From the NCBI RefSeq assembly GCF_004342175.1, contig NZ_SMAO01000005.1, positions 124,001 through 188,000 of the forward strand: a stretch of DNA of 64,000 nucleotides, given 5' to 3'. The DNA is from Thiobaca trueperi. Lineage in GTDB: Bacteria; Pseudomonadota; Gammaproteobacteria; Chromatiales; Chromatiaceae. Made by a program: the position numbers and the translations under genes. The notes beneath the pieces are model-generated. The model was not told where the DNA came from. It did no database searches and saw nothing but the letters and a program-made list of their open reading frames with translations. This document shows positions 1 through 9,272 of this stretch, piece by piece; position 1 is the stretch's first letter, and each line of letters opens with the position of its first letter.

Positions 1-3000
1 GATCTGGCCGACGCCAACGGGCTGGCCTTCGCGGTCGATCCCACCTCGCAGGATGCCTCCTGCATCGGCGGCAATATCGCCATGAACGCGGGCGGCAAGA
101 AGGCGGTGCTCTGGGGCACGGCGCTGGACAATCTGGCCTCCTGGCGGATGGTCACGCCGGATGCCGACTGGCTGGAGGTCGAGCGGCTGGAGCACAACCT
201 GGGCAAAATCCACGATCAGGCGCTGGCGCGTTTCCGTCTCAGTCGTTTCGAGCCGGACGGCGTGACCCCGAAGGGCGAGCCGGAGATCCTGGAGATTCCG
301 GGGCGGTCGTTCCGCAAGGCCGGACTGGGCAAGGATGTGACCGATAAATTCCTCTCCGGTCTGCCGGGCGTGCAGAAGGAAGGCTGCGACGGACTCATCA
401 CCTCGGCGCGTTTCGTGCTGCACCGCATGCCAGACCATGTGCGCACGGTCTGCATGGAGTTCTTCGGTACCGATCTGGATCTGGCCGTGCCGGCCATCGT
501 CGAGATCAAGGACTATATCGAGAGCCTGCCGGGCGTGCAGGTGGCGGGTCTCGAACATCTGGACGAGCGTTATGTCCGCGCGGTCGATTACACCACCAAG
601 TCGGCGCGGCGCGAGCTGCCCAAGATGGTGCTGATCGCCGATCTGGTCAGCGACGAGGAATCGGCGGTCGCGGCGGCGGCGGCGCGTGTGGTGGAGCTGA
701 CCCAGGCGCGCGACGGTGAGGGCTTCATCGCCATCAGCCCGGAGGCGCGCAAGCGGTTCTGGCTCGACCGCGCCCGCACTGCCGCCATCTCGCGTCACAC
801 CAACGCCTTCAAGGTCAACGAGGACGTGGTCATCCCGCTCGACCGGCTGGCCGATTACAGCCGGGGCATCGAGCGGATCAACATCGAGCAGTCGATCCGC
901 AACAAGGACGCCGTTCTGGCGGCGCTCCTGGATTATCTGAACGCAGAGATGCCCGGATCGCGTCTCGCGGGCGATGACGACGGCTCGGACGAGTCCGCCG
1001 CCATCCTTGCCGCCAAGCGCGAGGCCGCGCGCGAAGCGGTCAGCCGCGCACGGGGGCGCTGGCAGGACATCCTCGAACGGCTCGATCAACCCGCTGCGGA
1101 TCATCTCGATCTGCTGGACGGGACGGCGCGCGAGCGGATGCGTGAAGGCGATACGCTGATCGCCATGATGCTGCGCCGCGATCTGCGTCAGTCGATGCGC
1201 GCCGAGGTGGCGGAGCGGCTCGATGAGATCTTCTCCGGTCAGGAGCTGGCCCGCGTGCGCGAGCGGCTGCGCGAGATTCACCGCCAGATCCGCGATTCGC
1301 GTCTCTTCGTCGCCCTGCACATGCATGCCGGCGACGGCAACGTGCATACCAATATCCCGGTCCATTCAGCCGATTACGCCATGCTGCACGAGGCGGATCG
1401 GGTGGTGGCGCGCATCATGGCGCTGGCGACCGGGCTGGGCGGGGTGATCTCGGGCGAGCACGGCATCGGCATCACCAAGCTCCAGTTTCTCGACCGGGAC
1501 AAGCTGGATGCCTTCGTCGCCTACAAGCAGCGGGTCGATCCCCACGCGCGTTTCAATCGCGGCAAGCTGATGCCGGGCTCCGGGCTGGATGGCGCCTATA
1601 CCCCCTCGCTGCGACTGGTGCAGCAGGAGGCCATCATCCTGGAAGAGACCGAGCTGGGCGCGCTCAACGACGACGTGAAGCACTGTCTGCGCTGCGGCAA
1701 GTGCAAGCCCAAATGCATGACCCATGTTCCGCGCGCCAATCTGAGCTATTCGCCGCGCAACAAGATCCTGGGGACCGGACTCATCATTGAGGCCTTTCTC
1801 TATGAGGAACAGACCCGGCGCGGTCTGTCGCTGCGGCACTTCATCGAGATGAACGACGTGGCGGACCACTGCACCGTCTGTCATAAGTGTCTGACCCCCT
1901 GTCCGGTCGATATCGATTTCGGCGATGTCACCATGCGCATGCGCCGCATCCTGGTCGAGCGCAAACAGAAACGCTTCAGCCCCGGCGCCTGGGTGGCGAT
2001 GCAGTTCCTCAATGTCACCGATCCGCGCGCGATCCGCATCCTGCGCAAGGGGCTTGCCGAATGGGGTTTCAGCGCGGTGAATCTCGCGCATCGCACGGCG
2101 AAATGGCTCAGGCTGACGGCGCGGCGCACCAGCCATCCGGGCGCGACGAGCGGTCGCCCGGCCCTGGCGAGTCAGATGGTGGAACTGGTGGCCCGGCCCA
2201 TCCGGGTCGATCTGCCCCATCGCACCTTCCGTCAACTGCTGGCGCTGGAGGACAGGGCGCAGGTGCCCATCCTGCGCGATCCGAGGGTGGCGGCTGAGGA
2301 TGCAGAGGCCGTTTTCTATTTTCCGGGCTGCGGCTCGGAACGGCTCTTCTCGGACATCGGTCTGGCGACCCTCGCCATGCTCTGGGAGCAGGGTGCGCAG
2401 ACCGTGCTGCCGCCGGGTTATCTCTGCTGCGGTTATCCGCAGCGCGCGTCCGGGCTGGAGGAACGCGGACGCCGGATCGTCATGGACAACCGGGTACTTT
2501 TTCATCGGGTCGCCAATGCCTTGAACTATATGGACATTCAAACGGTTCTGGTGTCCTGTGGAACCTGTATGGACCAACTGCTCAAATACGAATTCGAGCG
2601 GATATTCCCCGGCTGCCGGCTGCTCGACATCCATGAGTGGCTGATGGAGAAGGGCGTCAGCCTGGGTGGTGTCGCGGATGTCCAGTATCTCTACCACGAT
2701 CCCTGTCATACCCCGATGAAGAGTTATTCGCCGACCAGGGTCGCGACCAGTCTAATCGGGCAGACGGTCAGGCTCTCGGATCGCTGCTGCGGCGAGGCCG
2801 GCACCCTGGGGGTCACGCGCCCGGACATCGCCAATCAGGTGCGTTTCCGCAAACAGGAGGAACTGACAGCGGGCATCCGTGACCTCACCGGTCAGGAGCG
2901 GGTCGCGCATGGCGAGGTCAAACTGCTCACCGCCTGTCCCGCCTGTCAGCAGGGTCTGGCCAAATATCAGGACGACACCGGACTCAGGACGGATTACATC

Positions 3001-3096
3001 GTCATCGAAGTGGCCAACCGCCTGCTCGGTGCGGACTGGCGAGAGCGGTTTCTGGAGCGGGTGCGGGCGGGCGGGATCGAGCGCGTCTTGCTTTAA
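1..3096 (+). CDS. FAD-linked oxidase / Fe-S (CCG-domain) oxidoreductase, 5' end outside window
   Basis: The frame is open from base 1, so the N-terminus lies upstream; the first in-frame ATG at 82 is internal, because GlcD-type FAD-binding residues ([20 protein letters not shown]) span it. In order it shows the end of an FAD-binding domain, an FAD-oxidase C-terminal domain ([12 protein letters not shown] near window residue 440, SGEHGIG near 485), two 4Fe-4S motifs ([11 protein letters not shown] near 562 and [12 protein letters not shown] near 623) and two cysteine-rich CCG half-domains (FPGCGSE...CCGYPQ and HDPCHT...CCGEAG). This is the fused D-lactate/glycolate-dehydrogenase-like architecture, which probably oxidises a 2-hydroxyacid and passes electrons to a membrane carrier; the substrate cannot be read from the sequence. 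Its stop codon lies inside a palindromic repeat. Confidence 0.9.
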   Translation, partial: DLADANGLAFAVDPTSQDASCIGGNIAMNAGGKKAVLWGTALDNLASWRMVTPDADWLEVERLEHNLGKIHDQALARFRLSRFEPDGVTPKGEPEILEIPGRSFRKAGLGKDVTDKFLSGLPGVQKEGCDGLITSARFVLHRMPDHVRTVCMEFFGTDLDLAVPAIVEIKDYIESLPGVQVAGLEHLDERYVRAVDYTTKSARRELPKMVLIADLVSDEESAVAAAAARVVELTQARDGEGFIAISPEARKRFWLDRARTAAISRHTNAFKVNEDVVIPLDRLADYSRGIERINIEQSIRNKDAVLAALLDYLNAEMPGSRLAGDDDGSDESAAILAAKREAAREAVSRARGRWQDILERLDQPAADHLDLLDGTARERMREGDTLIAMMLRRDLRQSMRAEVAERLDEIFSGQELARVRERLREIHRQIRDSRLFVALHMHAGDGNVHTNIPVHSADYAMLHEADRVVARIMALATGLGGVISGEHGIGITKLQFLDRDKLDAFVAYKQRVDPHARFNRGKLMPGSGLDGAYTPSLRLVQQEAIILEETELGALNDDVKHCLRCGKCKPKCMTHVPRANLSYSPRNKILGTGLIIEAFLYEEQTRRGLSLRHFIEMNDVADHCTVCHKCLTPCPVDIDFGDVTMRMRRILVERKQKRFSPGAWVAMQFLNVTDPRAIRILRKGLAEWGFSAVNLAHRTAKWLRLTARRTSHPGATSGRPALASQMVELVARPIRVDLPHRTFRQLLALEDRAQVPILRDPRVAAEDAEAVFYFPGCGSERLFSDIGLATLAMLWEQGAQTVLPPGYLCCGYPQRASGLEERGRRIVMDNRVLFHRVANALNYMDIQTVLVSCGTCMDQLLKYEFERIFPGCRLLDIHEWLMEKGVSLGGVADVQYLYHDPCHTPMKSYSPTRVATSLIGQTVRLSDRCCGEAGTLGVTRPDIANQVRFRKQEELTAGIRDLTGQERVAHGEVKLLTACPACQQGLAKYQDDTGLRTDYIVIEVANRLLGADWRERFLERVRAGGIERVLL

Positions 3097-3178
3097 ACCG
3101 CGCCCGGTGCAGTATGTGGTGTTTCTGGATTGGTCGGCCTTGGCAGCATTGACGACGGTTGGAGCTGGCGCGGTTTAA
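3093..3178. repeat. Palindromic intergenic repeat, copy A
   Basis: A perfect 12-bp inverted repeat (TTAAACCGCGCC at 3093-3104, GGCGCGGTTTAA at 3167-3178) encloses about 62 bp. The interior and an AT-rich tail (to about 3207) align with copy B at 28160, and with copy F at 60096 in reverse orientation. The left arm contains the TAA stop of the preceding gene. Confidence 0.8.
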
Positions 3179-3241
3179 GATATTCAATAATATGAAATTT
3201 TAAATAGAGCGATTGTTTCTTCACTGGTTGAGGCGGCAGCA

Positions 3242-4042
3242 ATGCTGATGCTGGGAGACAGGGTCGAACTCATCGACACCCACTGTCATCTGGACGTGGC
3301 CGATTTTGCTCACGACCGCGAGGCGGTGAGGTGGCGGAGCGGGGTGGCGGGCCTGGTGGGGATCGTCATCCCGGCGATCCATGCCGCAGGCTGGGCCGAT
3401 CTGCTCGCGCTCTGTGCCGATTCATCGGCTGACGGTCCGGTGCTCTATCCCGCACTGGGGCTGCATCCGGTCTATCTGGATCAGCATGCCGATCAGGATC
3501 TTGCCGCGCTGGAGCGGACGGTGGCCGATCAGCGTCCGCTCGCCATTGGCGAAATCGGGCTCGACTTTTTCGTTCGCGACCTGGATCGCACGCGCCAGCA
3601 ACGGTTATTTGAGTCGCAGTTGACGATTGCCCGCGACGCGCGCCTGCCGGTGCTGCTGCATGTGCGCAAGGCGCATGACGAGGTGCTGGCGATCCTGCGG
3701 CGCATCCGGGTGTGCGGCGGGATTGCCCATGCCTTCAACGGCAGTCTGCAACAGGCCCGGCAGTATCAGGATCTGGGATTCAAGCTCGGCTTCGGCGGCA
3801 TGCTGACCTTCGAGCGTTCGGCGAAACTCAGACGGCTGGCGGCGGCGCTGCCCCTGGAATCCATCGTGCTGGAAACCGATGCGCCGGATATGACGGTCGC
3901 CGCGCACCGGGGCGAGCGCAACAGCCCCGAGTATCTGCCGGATGTGCTCGCCGCGCTCGCCCAGGTTCGCGAGTCGAACCCCTTCGATCTGGCGGCGCAG
4001 ACCACGACCAATGCGCGCGAGGTGTTGGAGCTTGGGAAGTAA
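3242..4042 (+). CDS. TatD family metal-dependent hydrolase
   Basis: 266 aa, the usual TatD length. It has the TIM-barrel metal motifs in order: IDTHCHLD near residue 12, GEIGLDFF near 100, HAFNGS near 165 and ETDAPDM near 215. The family comprises cytoplasmic metal-dependent deoxyribonucleases or related hydrolases; the exact substrate here is unknown. GAGG lies about 10 bp before the ATG at 3242; a second ATG two codons later is also possible. It stands alone after a repeat element, so it probably has its own promoter. Confidence 0.9.
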   Translation: MLMLGDRVELIDTHCHLDVADFAHDREAVRWRSGVAGLVGIVIPAIHAAGWADLLALCADSSADGPVLYPALGLHPVYLDQHADQDLAALERTVADQRPLAIGEIGLDFFVRDLDRTRQQRLFESQLTIARDARLPVLLHVRKAHDEVLAILRRIRVCGGIAHAFNGSLQQARQYQDLGFKLGFGGMLTFERSAKLRRLAAALPLESIVLETDAPDMTVAAHRGERNSPEYLPDVLAALAQVRESNPFDLAAQTTTNAREVLELGK

Positions 4043-4075
4043 TATTTCACATCGATCCATTGCCGGAGGTGTTCA

Positions 4076-4627
4076 ATGGAGGCACTGAAGCTCAAGACCC
4101 TTGATGATCTGTTTCTGTCCCCGGACGAGCGGGTGGAATTGATCGGTGGAGACATCGTGCGCCGGCCAATGGCGCGGTTTGCCCACGGTCGCGCTCAGAA
4201 CCGCACGGCGCTCACGCTCGGGCCTTTTGACGAGGGCGGGGGAAGCGGCGGCGGCTGGTGGTTCGCCACCGAGGTCAGCGTCGCCTACGAGATCCACGAG
4301 TGCCCGTCGCACGACCTCGCCGGCTGGCGCCGGGAGCGGTTGCCCCGGCTTCCTGAAGGCGTCATCGACCTGCCGCCGGACTGGGTCTGCGAGATCGTCT
4401 CGCCCGGACACGAGAGGAAAGACACCCTGGTTCTGCCACTGCTGCTCAAGCGGCATTGTGTGCCCGACTACTGGCTGATCTGGCCTGAGACGCGGACGCT
4501 GATCGCCTACCGGCTCGTCGATGGCGATTGGCGCGTGATGGCAACACTCGAAGGGAGTGGCAGCGCCCGCATCCCGCCCTTCGAGGCCATCGAGCTGGAC
4601 CTGGATGCTCTGCTTGGCGCTGGATGA
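4076..4627 (+). CDS. Uma2 family (DUF820) putative restriction endonuclease-fold protein
   Basis: 183 aa. GGAGGTGTTCA precedes the ATG, a good ribosome-binding site. N-terminal ERVELIGGDIV, then HDLAGWRRERLP, CEIVSPGHERKD and a DYWLIWPETR segment match the Uma2/DUF820 pattern, a PD-(D/E)XK nuclease fold common in multiple copies in cyanobacteria and purple bacteria. The biological role of the family is unsettled. The gene is convergent with amrA (10 bp between stops). A second family member lies at 13293-13838. Confidence 0.8.
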   Translation: MEALKLKTLDDLFLSPDERVELIGGDIVRRPMARFAHGRAQNRTALTLGPFDEGGGSGGGWWFATEVSVAYEIHECPSHDLAGWRRERLPRLPEGVIDLPPDWVCEIVSPGHERKDTLVLPLLLKRHCVPDYWLIWPETRTLIAYRLVDGDWRVMATLEGSGSARIPPFEAIELDLDALLGAG

Positions 4628-4637
4628 ACCGACCCTG

Positions 4638-5252
4638 TTATGCCGAATCGCCAGCCTGATCATTGGGGTCGTGTTTCCCGAATGATTCGCTGGTATAGCG
4701 CAACACCCGCAGACTGTTGGACCAGTAGCCGCCGGGCAGGCCGGCCTTGCGCTTGAGATGCTCCAGAAAATCGACCGGATCGGGCAACTGCTCCCAGACC
4801 GATGGCAGGAAGGTGCCGCGATGCCTACGGTCCTGAAGGATGAGCCCATCGATTCCGGGTCGGATCTGGCTCAACAGTTCGGCTTCTGACGCAAATGTCA
4901 GTGGTTCGGCTGGAGTAAGGATCGAAATTTTCAGATCCAGTCCGGCGAACTCGGTGGGGCGCAGCCGGGGGAAGCGCGGATCCTCGAAAGCCGCTGCGAA
5001 GGCGTTGTGCGCCACATCCTCTACCAGCGGGCGGAAGGCCTCCAGCACGCCGATGCAGCCGCGCAGATTTCCCGCCATCTCAAGGGTGACGAAGGTGGCG
5101 CGGATCGCTCGCAGCGGCTGGGGATAATCCGCCGGATCCACTTCCAATGGGATGCCGCGTTCCAGTCCGTGCGCGATGGAGCGCGTGGCGATCTCCAGCA
5201 GGGTGCGACGCTGTTCGCCGTCATACTTCGCTGTGGTATCAATGAAAGACAT
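4638..5252 (-). CDS. amrA: AmmeMemoRadiSam system protein A (AMMECR1 family)
   Basis: About 204 aa with the AMMECR1 signature NLRGCIGVLEAFRPL near residue 65 and a C-terminal LPSVWEQLPD...FLEHLKRKAGLP. It overlaps the end of the upstream Memo-like gene, so the two are translationally coupled. The start is taken at ATG 5252 (MSFIDTT); ATG 5261 (MAPMSF) is the alternative, but its GGGG sequence is too close. AMMECR1 proteins often occur with a Memo protein and a radical-SAM protein; the biochemical role is unproven. The radical-SAM member is not in this window. Confidence 0.88.
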   Translation of the reverse strand: MSFIDTTAKYDGEQRRTLLEIATRSIAHGLERGIPLEVDPADYPQPLRAIRATFVTLEMAGNLRGCIGVLEAFRPLVEDVAHNAFAAAFEDPRFPRLRPTEFAGLDLKISILTPAEPLTFASEAELLSQIRPGIDGLILQDRRHRGTFLPSVWEQLPDPVDFLEHLKRKAGLPGGYWSNSLRVLRYTSESFGKHDPNDQAGDSA

Positions 5253-6024
5253 AGGAGCCATACCCCACGACCCGATCCCGGTTGCCGGCGGTGTCGCCTG
5301 AATGGCGCAGATCCAGGGTTTGCGCCCGGAGTCCGCGCCGTTTCGCCAGTGTCAGCAGGCCATTGACCGGGTTGCGCCCGCAGGCCTGATCGCAGCCGAT
5401 ATCCTGCGGTTGCAGCGATTCGATGGCGGCAGAAGTGGCAGCGTCCAGGTTTCGGGCGGCCTGATCGTCCAGATAGTGGCTCAGATCGGAGCTGATGACG
5501 ATGAGCGTCTCGGGACCGCCCCAAAGCAATTCCAGCACCTCGGCCACCATCTCCGGGCTGGCGTCGCCGACGACGAAGGGCGCCAGACTGAAGGCGTCCA
5601 GCATCCGTTGCAGGAAGGGGATCTGCACCTCCAGGCTATGTTCGAGCGCATGGGCCTCGTCCAGCAGCCGGACCTGGGGAAGCGCCAGCGCCCGTTCGAT
5701 GGCAGGCCGGTTCAATGGCACCACGCCCAATGGGGTGGCAAAGTGGCCGGCACTGCTCGCCGCCAGTCCGTTGAAGGCGACCCGATGACTCGGTCCCATC
5801 AGCACCACCTGCGTGATGTGTTCCCGTGCCGCTGCCAGCGTGGCATAGGCGGTTGCGGCGATGGGACCGGAGTAGATGTAACCCGCATGTGGGACAATCA
5901 GCGCCTTGGGCGGCGGGGTCCGGGGCACGATGCCGTTCAGATAGCCGTCCAGTGCCCGTTTGAGTTCGTGCGGGTCGCCGGGATAGAAACGGTCGGCCAC
6001 CGCCGGTTGTCGAATCGGCGACAT
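5239..6024 (-). CDS. amrB: AmmeMemoRadiSam system protein B (MEMO1 family)
   Basis: 261 aa, typical length. Memo-family metal-site motifs are present: IVPHAGYIYSGPIAA near residue 44, HSLEVQIPFLQ near 110, SSDLSHY near 178 and the late CDQACG. The fold resembles non-haem iron dioxygenases. It is the first gene of a two-gene minus-strand operon with amrA. The next gene, a lytic transglycosylase, is divergent, with a 105-bp spacer that holds a mobile-element-like hairpin. Confidence 0.88.
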   Translation of the reverse strand: MSPIRQPAVADRFYPGDPHELKRALDGYLNGIVPRTPPPKALIVPHAGYIYSGPIAATAYATLAAAREHITQVVLMGPSHRVAFNGLAASSAGHFATPLGVVPLNRPAIERALALPQVRLLDEAHALEHSLEVQIPFLQRMLDAFSLAPFVVGDASPEMVAEVLELLWGGPETLIVISSDLSHYLDDQAARNLDAATSAAIESLQPQDIGCDQACGRNPVNGLLTLAKRRGLRAQTLDLRHSGDTAGNRDRVVGYGSYVFH

Positions 6025-6070
6025 GGGTAAGACCTCCCATACAGATCAGGGTGGATGGACATCGGTTTCA

Positions 6071-6120
6071 TTGAACGCTGACCACGCCCAAAGGGCGTGT
6101 ATTTCTACGTTACGATTTAA
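6071..6120 (+). repeat. IS200/IS605-like end hairpin remnant (copy 1)
   Basis: A 50-bp segment centred on the hairpin CACGCCC-AAA-GGGCGTG (6083-6099). It is almost the exact reverse complement of 32529-32576. The shape and sequence resemble the right ends of tnpB-carrying IS elements (my recollection, not searched). No transposase reading frame lies beside it. Confidence 0.55.
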
Positions 6121-6129
6121 AGATACATC

Positions 6130-8040
6130 ATGCGACATCTTACAATTGCCAGCGTCCTGATCTGCGCGACGATGGCCGTTCAAGCCGACGGGCGGACTGA
6201 TTTTCTCGCCGCCGAACAGGCGCTCAAAAACGGCGACCGGGGGCGTTTCGAGCAGTTGTCGGCCAGTCTGCGCGATTACCCGCTCTATCCCTATCTGCGC
6301 TTCGCCGATCTGACGCGCAATCTGGATGCGGTCCCGGATGACGCCATTGAGTCCTTCATCGCCGACGACCCGGACTCCCAGCTTGCGAGTCGTCTGCGTC
6401 TGGCCTATCTGAGCCGTCTGGCGAAGGCGGGCCGGTGGTCGGACTACGTGCGTCTCTATCGGCCGGACGATTCGGTCGAGCGCCGCTGTCTCTTTCTGCA
6501 TGCGCTGATCGAAAGCGGTCGCGCCGGCGAAGCGTTGCCGCAGATCGAACCTGTCTGGCTTGTGGGCCGCTCGCAGCCGGCCGCCTGCGATCCTGTTTTC
6601 ACTACCTGGCGACAGACCGGCCAGTTGACGACCGCGCTGGTCTGGCAGCGGATCCGGCTGGCGATGGAATCCGGCGAGGTCAGTCTTGCCCGCACGCTGG
6701 GCAGGCTGCTGCCCGAGACCGAGCAGGTCTGGCACCAGCGGTGGCTGGCGGTCGATCAGGATCCCGCGCTGGTGCTGGATTCAGATCAGTTCAGCGAAAA
6801 CCATCCGTTGCGGGCGGCGATCCTGGCCCATGGGATCGTCAGGCTGGCGTCGCGCGCACCGGATCGCGCCGCTCAGGCACTGACGCGCCTGAGCCACTGG
6901 CTGGAGGTCGATCAAGGGGCCAAAGACCGCGTCCATGCCGCCGTCGGTCGCGCCCTGAGCCGCACGGGTGATCGGCTGGGGCTGGCCTATTGGGACGGTC
7001 TGCGCGCGACCGGCGGGAATCTGCCCGAACAGGAGACACGGCTGCGTGCAGCCATCGACCTGAAGGCGTGGGACTGGCTGGTCAAATGGATCGCCGCCAT
7101 GCCGGACGGCGAGGAGAAACGCGAACGCTGGCTCTATTGGCAGGGACGCGCCGAGGAACGGCTCGGGCGTGCGGTTGAGGCGCGGGCCAGCTTCGAGCAG
7201 GCGGCGGCTCAACGCAGCTTCTGGGGCTTCATGGCGGCGGATCGCATCAACCGGCCCTATCGTCTGGACCATGCGCCGACCCCGGCTGAACCGGCGCGGA
7301 TTCGTCGGCTCGTCCAGAGTCCGGCGTTCCGGCGTATTCAGGAACTGCATCGACTGGAGCGGGAGACCGACATTCGCCGCGAATGGCGCGCCCTGACCCA
7401 GGATCTGGAACCGGCGGACCTGCTGGCGGCGGCCTATGTGGCCGATGCGCTGCGCTGGCACGATCAGGCCATCTTCACGCTGGCCCGCACCGGTTACTGG
7501 GACGACCTGGAACTGCGTTTTCCGCTCCGCTATCGCGATCTGGTGGCGGAGCAGGCCTGGCAGATCGGGATCGCTGACGACTGGATCTTTGCCGTCATGC
7601 GTCAGGAGAGCGTCTTCGCGCGCACGGTCGCCTCCGCCGCCGGAGCCATTGGTCTGATGCAGCTCATGCCCAAGACGGCGGCGGAGGTTGCGGCGGAACT
7701 GGGTCTGGGTACGCCCTCCCGTTGGGCGCTCTTTGATCCCGGTCTCAACATTGCGCTCGGCGCCAGCTATCTGGCGCGCATGCGGGATGGTTTCGGTCAT
7801 GTCGCGCTGGCGACGGCGGCCTATAACGCGGGGCCGAGTCGGGTCAGGCGCTGGCTGCCCGAGAATTGCACCGAGGCGGATCTGTGGATCGCACGGATTC
7901 CCTTCACCGAAACCCGTGGCTACGTCGAACGGGTGCTGACCTATCGGGTGATCTATGCCGACCGGCTAGGTCTGGAGCCGATCCGGTTGCGCGATATGCT
8001 GCCGCCGGTGCCGGGGGCTGATTTTTGGCGTTCAAAATAA
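6130..8040 (+). CDS. slt: Soluble lytic murein transglycosylase (Slt70-like)
   Basis: 636 aa, near the size of Slt70. An N-terminal signal peptide (MRHLTIASVLICATMAVQADG) directs it to the periplasm. A long alpha-helical superhelical region (about residues 30-460) precedes the C-terminal SLT domain, in which AVMRQESVFARTVASAAGA carries the catalytic Glu near residue 493, followed by GLMQLMPKTA and ATAAYNAGPSRVRRW. It cleaves the MurNAc-GlcNAc bond to give 1,6-anhydromuropeptides during wall turnover. It overlaps nothing upstream and ends 15 bp before the next start. Confidence 0.92.
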   Translation: MRHLTIASVLICATMAVQADGRTDFLAAEQALKNGDRGRFEQLSASLRDYPLYPYLRFADLTRNLDAVPDDAIESFIADDPDSQLASRLRLAYLSRLAKAGRWSDYVRLYRPDDSVERRCLFLHALIESGRAGEALPQIEPVWLVGRSQPAACDPVFTTWRQTGQLTTALVWQRIRLAMESGEVSLARTLGRLLPETEQVWHQRWLAVDQDPALVLDSDQFSENHPLRAAILAHGIVRLASRAPDRAAQALTRLSHWLEVDQGAKDRVHAAVGRALSRTGDRLGLAYWDGLRATGGNLPEQETRLRAAIDLKAWDWLVKWIAAMPDGEEKRERWLYWQGRAEERLGRAVEARASFEQAAAQRSFWGFMAADRINRPYRLDHAPTPAEPARIRRLVQSPAFRRIQELHRLERETDIRREWRALTQDLEPADLLAAAYVADALRWHDQAIFTLARTGYWDDLELRFPLRYRDLVAEQAWQIGIADDWIFAVMRQESVFARTVASAAGAIGLMQLMPKTAAEVAAELGLGTPSRWALFDPGLNIALGASYLARMRDGFGHVALATAAYNAGPSRVRRWLPENCTEADLWIARIPFTETRGYVERVLTYRVIYADRLGLEPIRLRDMLPPVPGADFWRSK

Positions 8041-8054
8041 TTGGTTCGATCGCG

Positions 8055-8570
8055 ATGTCCATGCCGTTTCCCCGTTTTTTTTCATTGAGCGTGCGCAGCC
8101 TGCCGATGCTCGCGTTTGTTCTGATTCTGACGCCGCCTGCCGCAGCGCAGGAGACGATGGCGCAGGCCATGGGCAACGCGATTGCGCGGATGATGGAATC
8201 CATGGGCTTGACGCACATTGGCGGGCCCAATTCGGCGCTGTCGGGGTGGCCATCCGCCTTTGGCAACCTCTCGCTGCCGAGCGGAGGAGGGGCGATGCCC
8301 TGGGGCGGTTCGGTGCTGGAAGGGATCTGGGAGGACAACCAGGGCGGTCTGCTGATCGTCCAGGGGCGGTTCTATCGACTCTATGCGCTCGGTCGGGGCG
8401 CCATCGACGGTGAGATTCGCGTTGAGTCAAATCGCGTTGATCTGGCCAATCGACGGGAGAGCTTCATCCAGACCTTCGAGTTCGCCCTGGATGATGGCCG
8501 TCTGGCGCTGCGCAACCAGAGTGGTCAGGTGTTTCTTTACCGGCGGCTGGTGTTGGGGCGAGGGCGTTGA
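8055..8570 (+). CDS. Small secreted protein, unrecognised
   Basis: 171 aa from ATG 8055; an upstream TTG overlapping slt is less likely. A signal peptide ends near TPPAAAQ. The mature part has a Gly-rich middle and then a beta-strand-like C-terminal domain (GIWEDNQGGLLIVQGRFYRLYALG ... QVFLYRRLVLGRGR). I do not recognise the family. A diverged copy of the last 20 or so codons recurs at 9037-9097 beyond a decayed protease gene, so the gene was part of a local duplication. Confidence 0.7.
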   Translation: MSMPFPRFFSLSVRSLPMLAFVLILTPPAAAQETMAQAMGNAIARMMESMGLTHIGGPNSALSGWPSAFGNLSLPSGGGAMPWGGSVLEGIWEDNQGGLLIVQGRFYRLYALGRGAIDGEIRVESNRVDLANRRESFIQTFEFALDDGRLALRNQSGQVFLYRRLVLGRGR

Positions 8571-8629
8571 GCAGTCTGCTATTGCTTTTTTTACAGGGTG
8601 AATTGCCAGGAAAAGGCGTGAGACCTGAT

Positions 8630-9003
8630 CTAAATTCAGTCTGTCAATCCGATTGGAGTTCAATCACGGAGACGCTGGGGTATCCGGGGCTGATGGATCA
8701 GGGCCGCATCATGCAACGCGCTGAAGGACCGACCTATACCACCACTGTCGCCAACGCCGGACGGCTTTGGCAAGGCAGCAACTTCACGGGTGGGTCGAGC
8801 GGTGGACCTTGGGTGGTGAATTTCTCGGGGCGCAATGCCTCACTTTCCGGTGGCACGGTGCCGAAACATGGCGGTGATCGGGGTCACATCCTGGGGGGCG
8901 GCTGACCCAAATGGTCGCAAGGATAACTACTCGTCTCAATTCCGCCAGAACTCTGCCTGTTCCAATGCCAGCTACTGAACCTATGGCGCTGACAACACTT
9001 TGA
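8630..9003 (+). pseudogene. Decayed trypsin-like serine protease (C-terminal half only)
   Basis: One frame reads ITETLGYPGLMDQ ... FTGGSSGGPWVVNFSG, the active-site Ser region also found in the two intact proteases downstream. After about base 8866 the homologous reading shifts frame (VIGVTSWGAADPNGRK ... QNSACSNASY) and meets a TGA at 8976 before TYGADNTL. The His and Asp parts of the triad are missing, so this is a 5'-truncated, frameshifted remnant. Confidence 0.8.
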
Positions 9004-9033
9004 ATTCGCGATGGATCAGAGGTGTCTGACGCG

Positions 9034-9097
9034 GCGTACCGCCAGAGCGATCAGACGTTTCCTTACTGGCGGCTGGCGCTTGAGTCGGCGCGCTTAA
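9034..9097 (+). repeat. Remnant copy of the 3' end of the 8055-8570 gene
   Basis: In frame it reads YRQSDQTFPYWRLALESARL and aligns with LRNQSGQVFLYRRLVLGRGR, the C-terminus of the 8055-8570 protein. Nucleotide similarity extends over about 60 bp with small indels. Nothing else was seen between here and the next gene. Confidence 0.6.
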
Positions 9098-9272
9098 ACA
9101 GACGCCGGAAGACCCATGTTCATCCACTTTAACTCAGATGATATTTTGTTGAGTAAAGTACTGGAAAAATCGTCGTCTCGGTATAAGCTCAAGTGCAGCG
9201 ATCTGCTGGCTGTGTCGCTGCAAGAGTTTGCGTGATTCGAACCATCCTATCTTGAATCAATCGGGAAATGCC

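Noticed and set aside
1366-2709. 447-codon minus-strand frame opposite the Fe-S oxidoreductase
   Set aside because: The + strand frame carries all cysteine cluster motifs across this span; the minus-strand product has none.
4638-6024. Complete AmmeMemoRadiSam system
   Set aside because: Only the A and B components are here; no radical-SAM CxxxCxxC protein is adjacent in the window.
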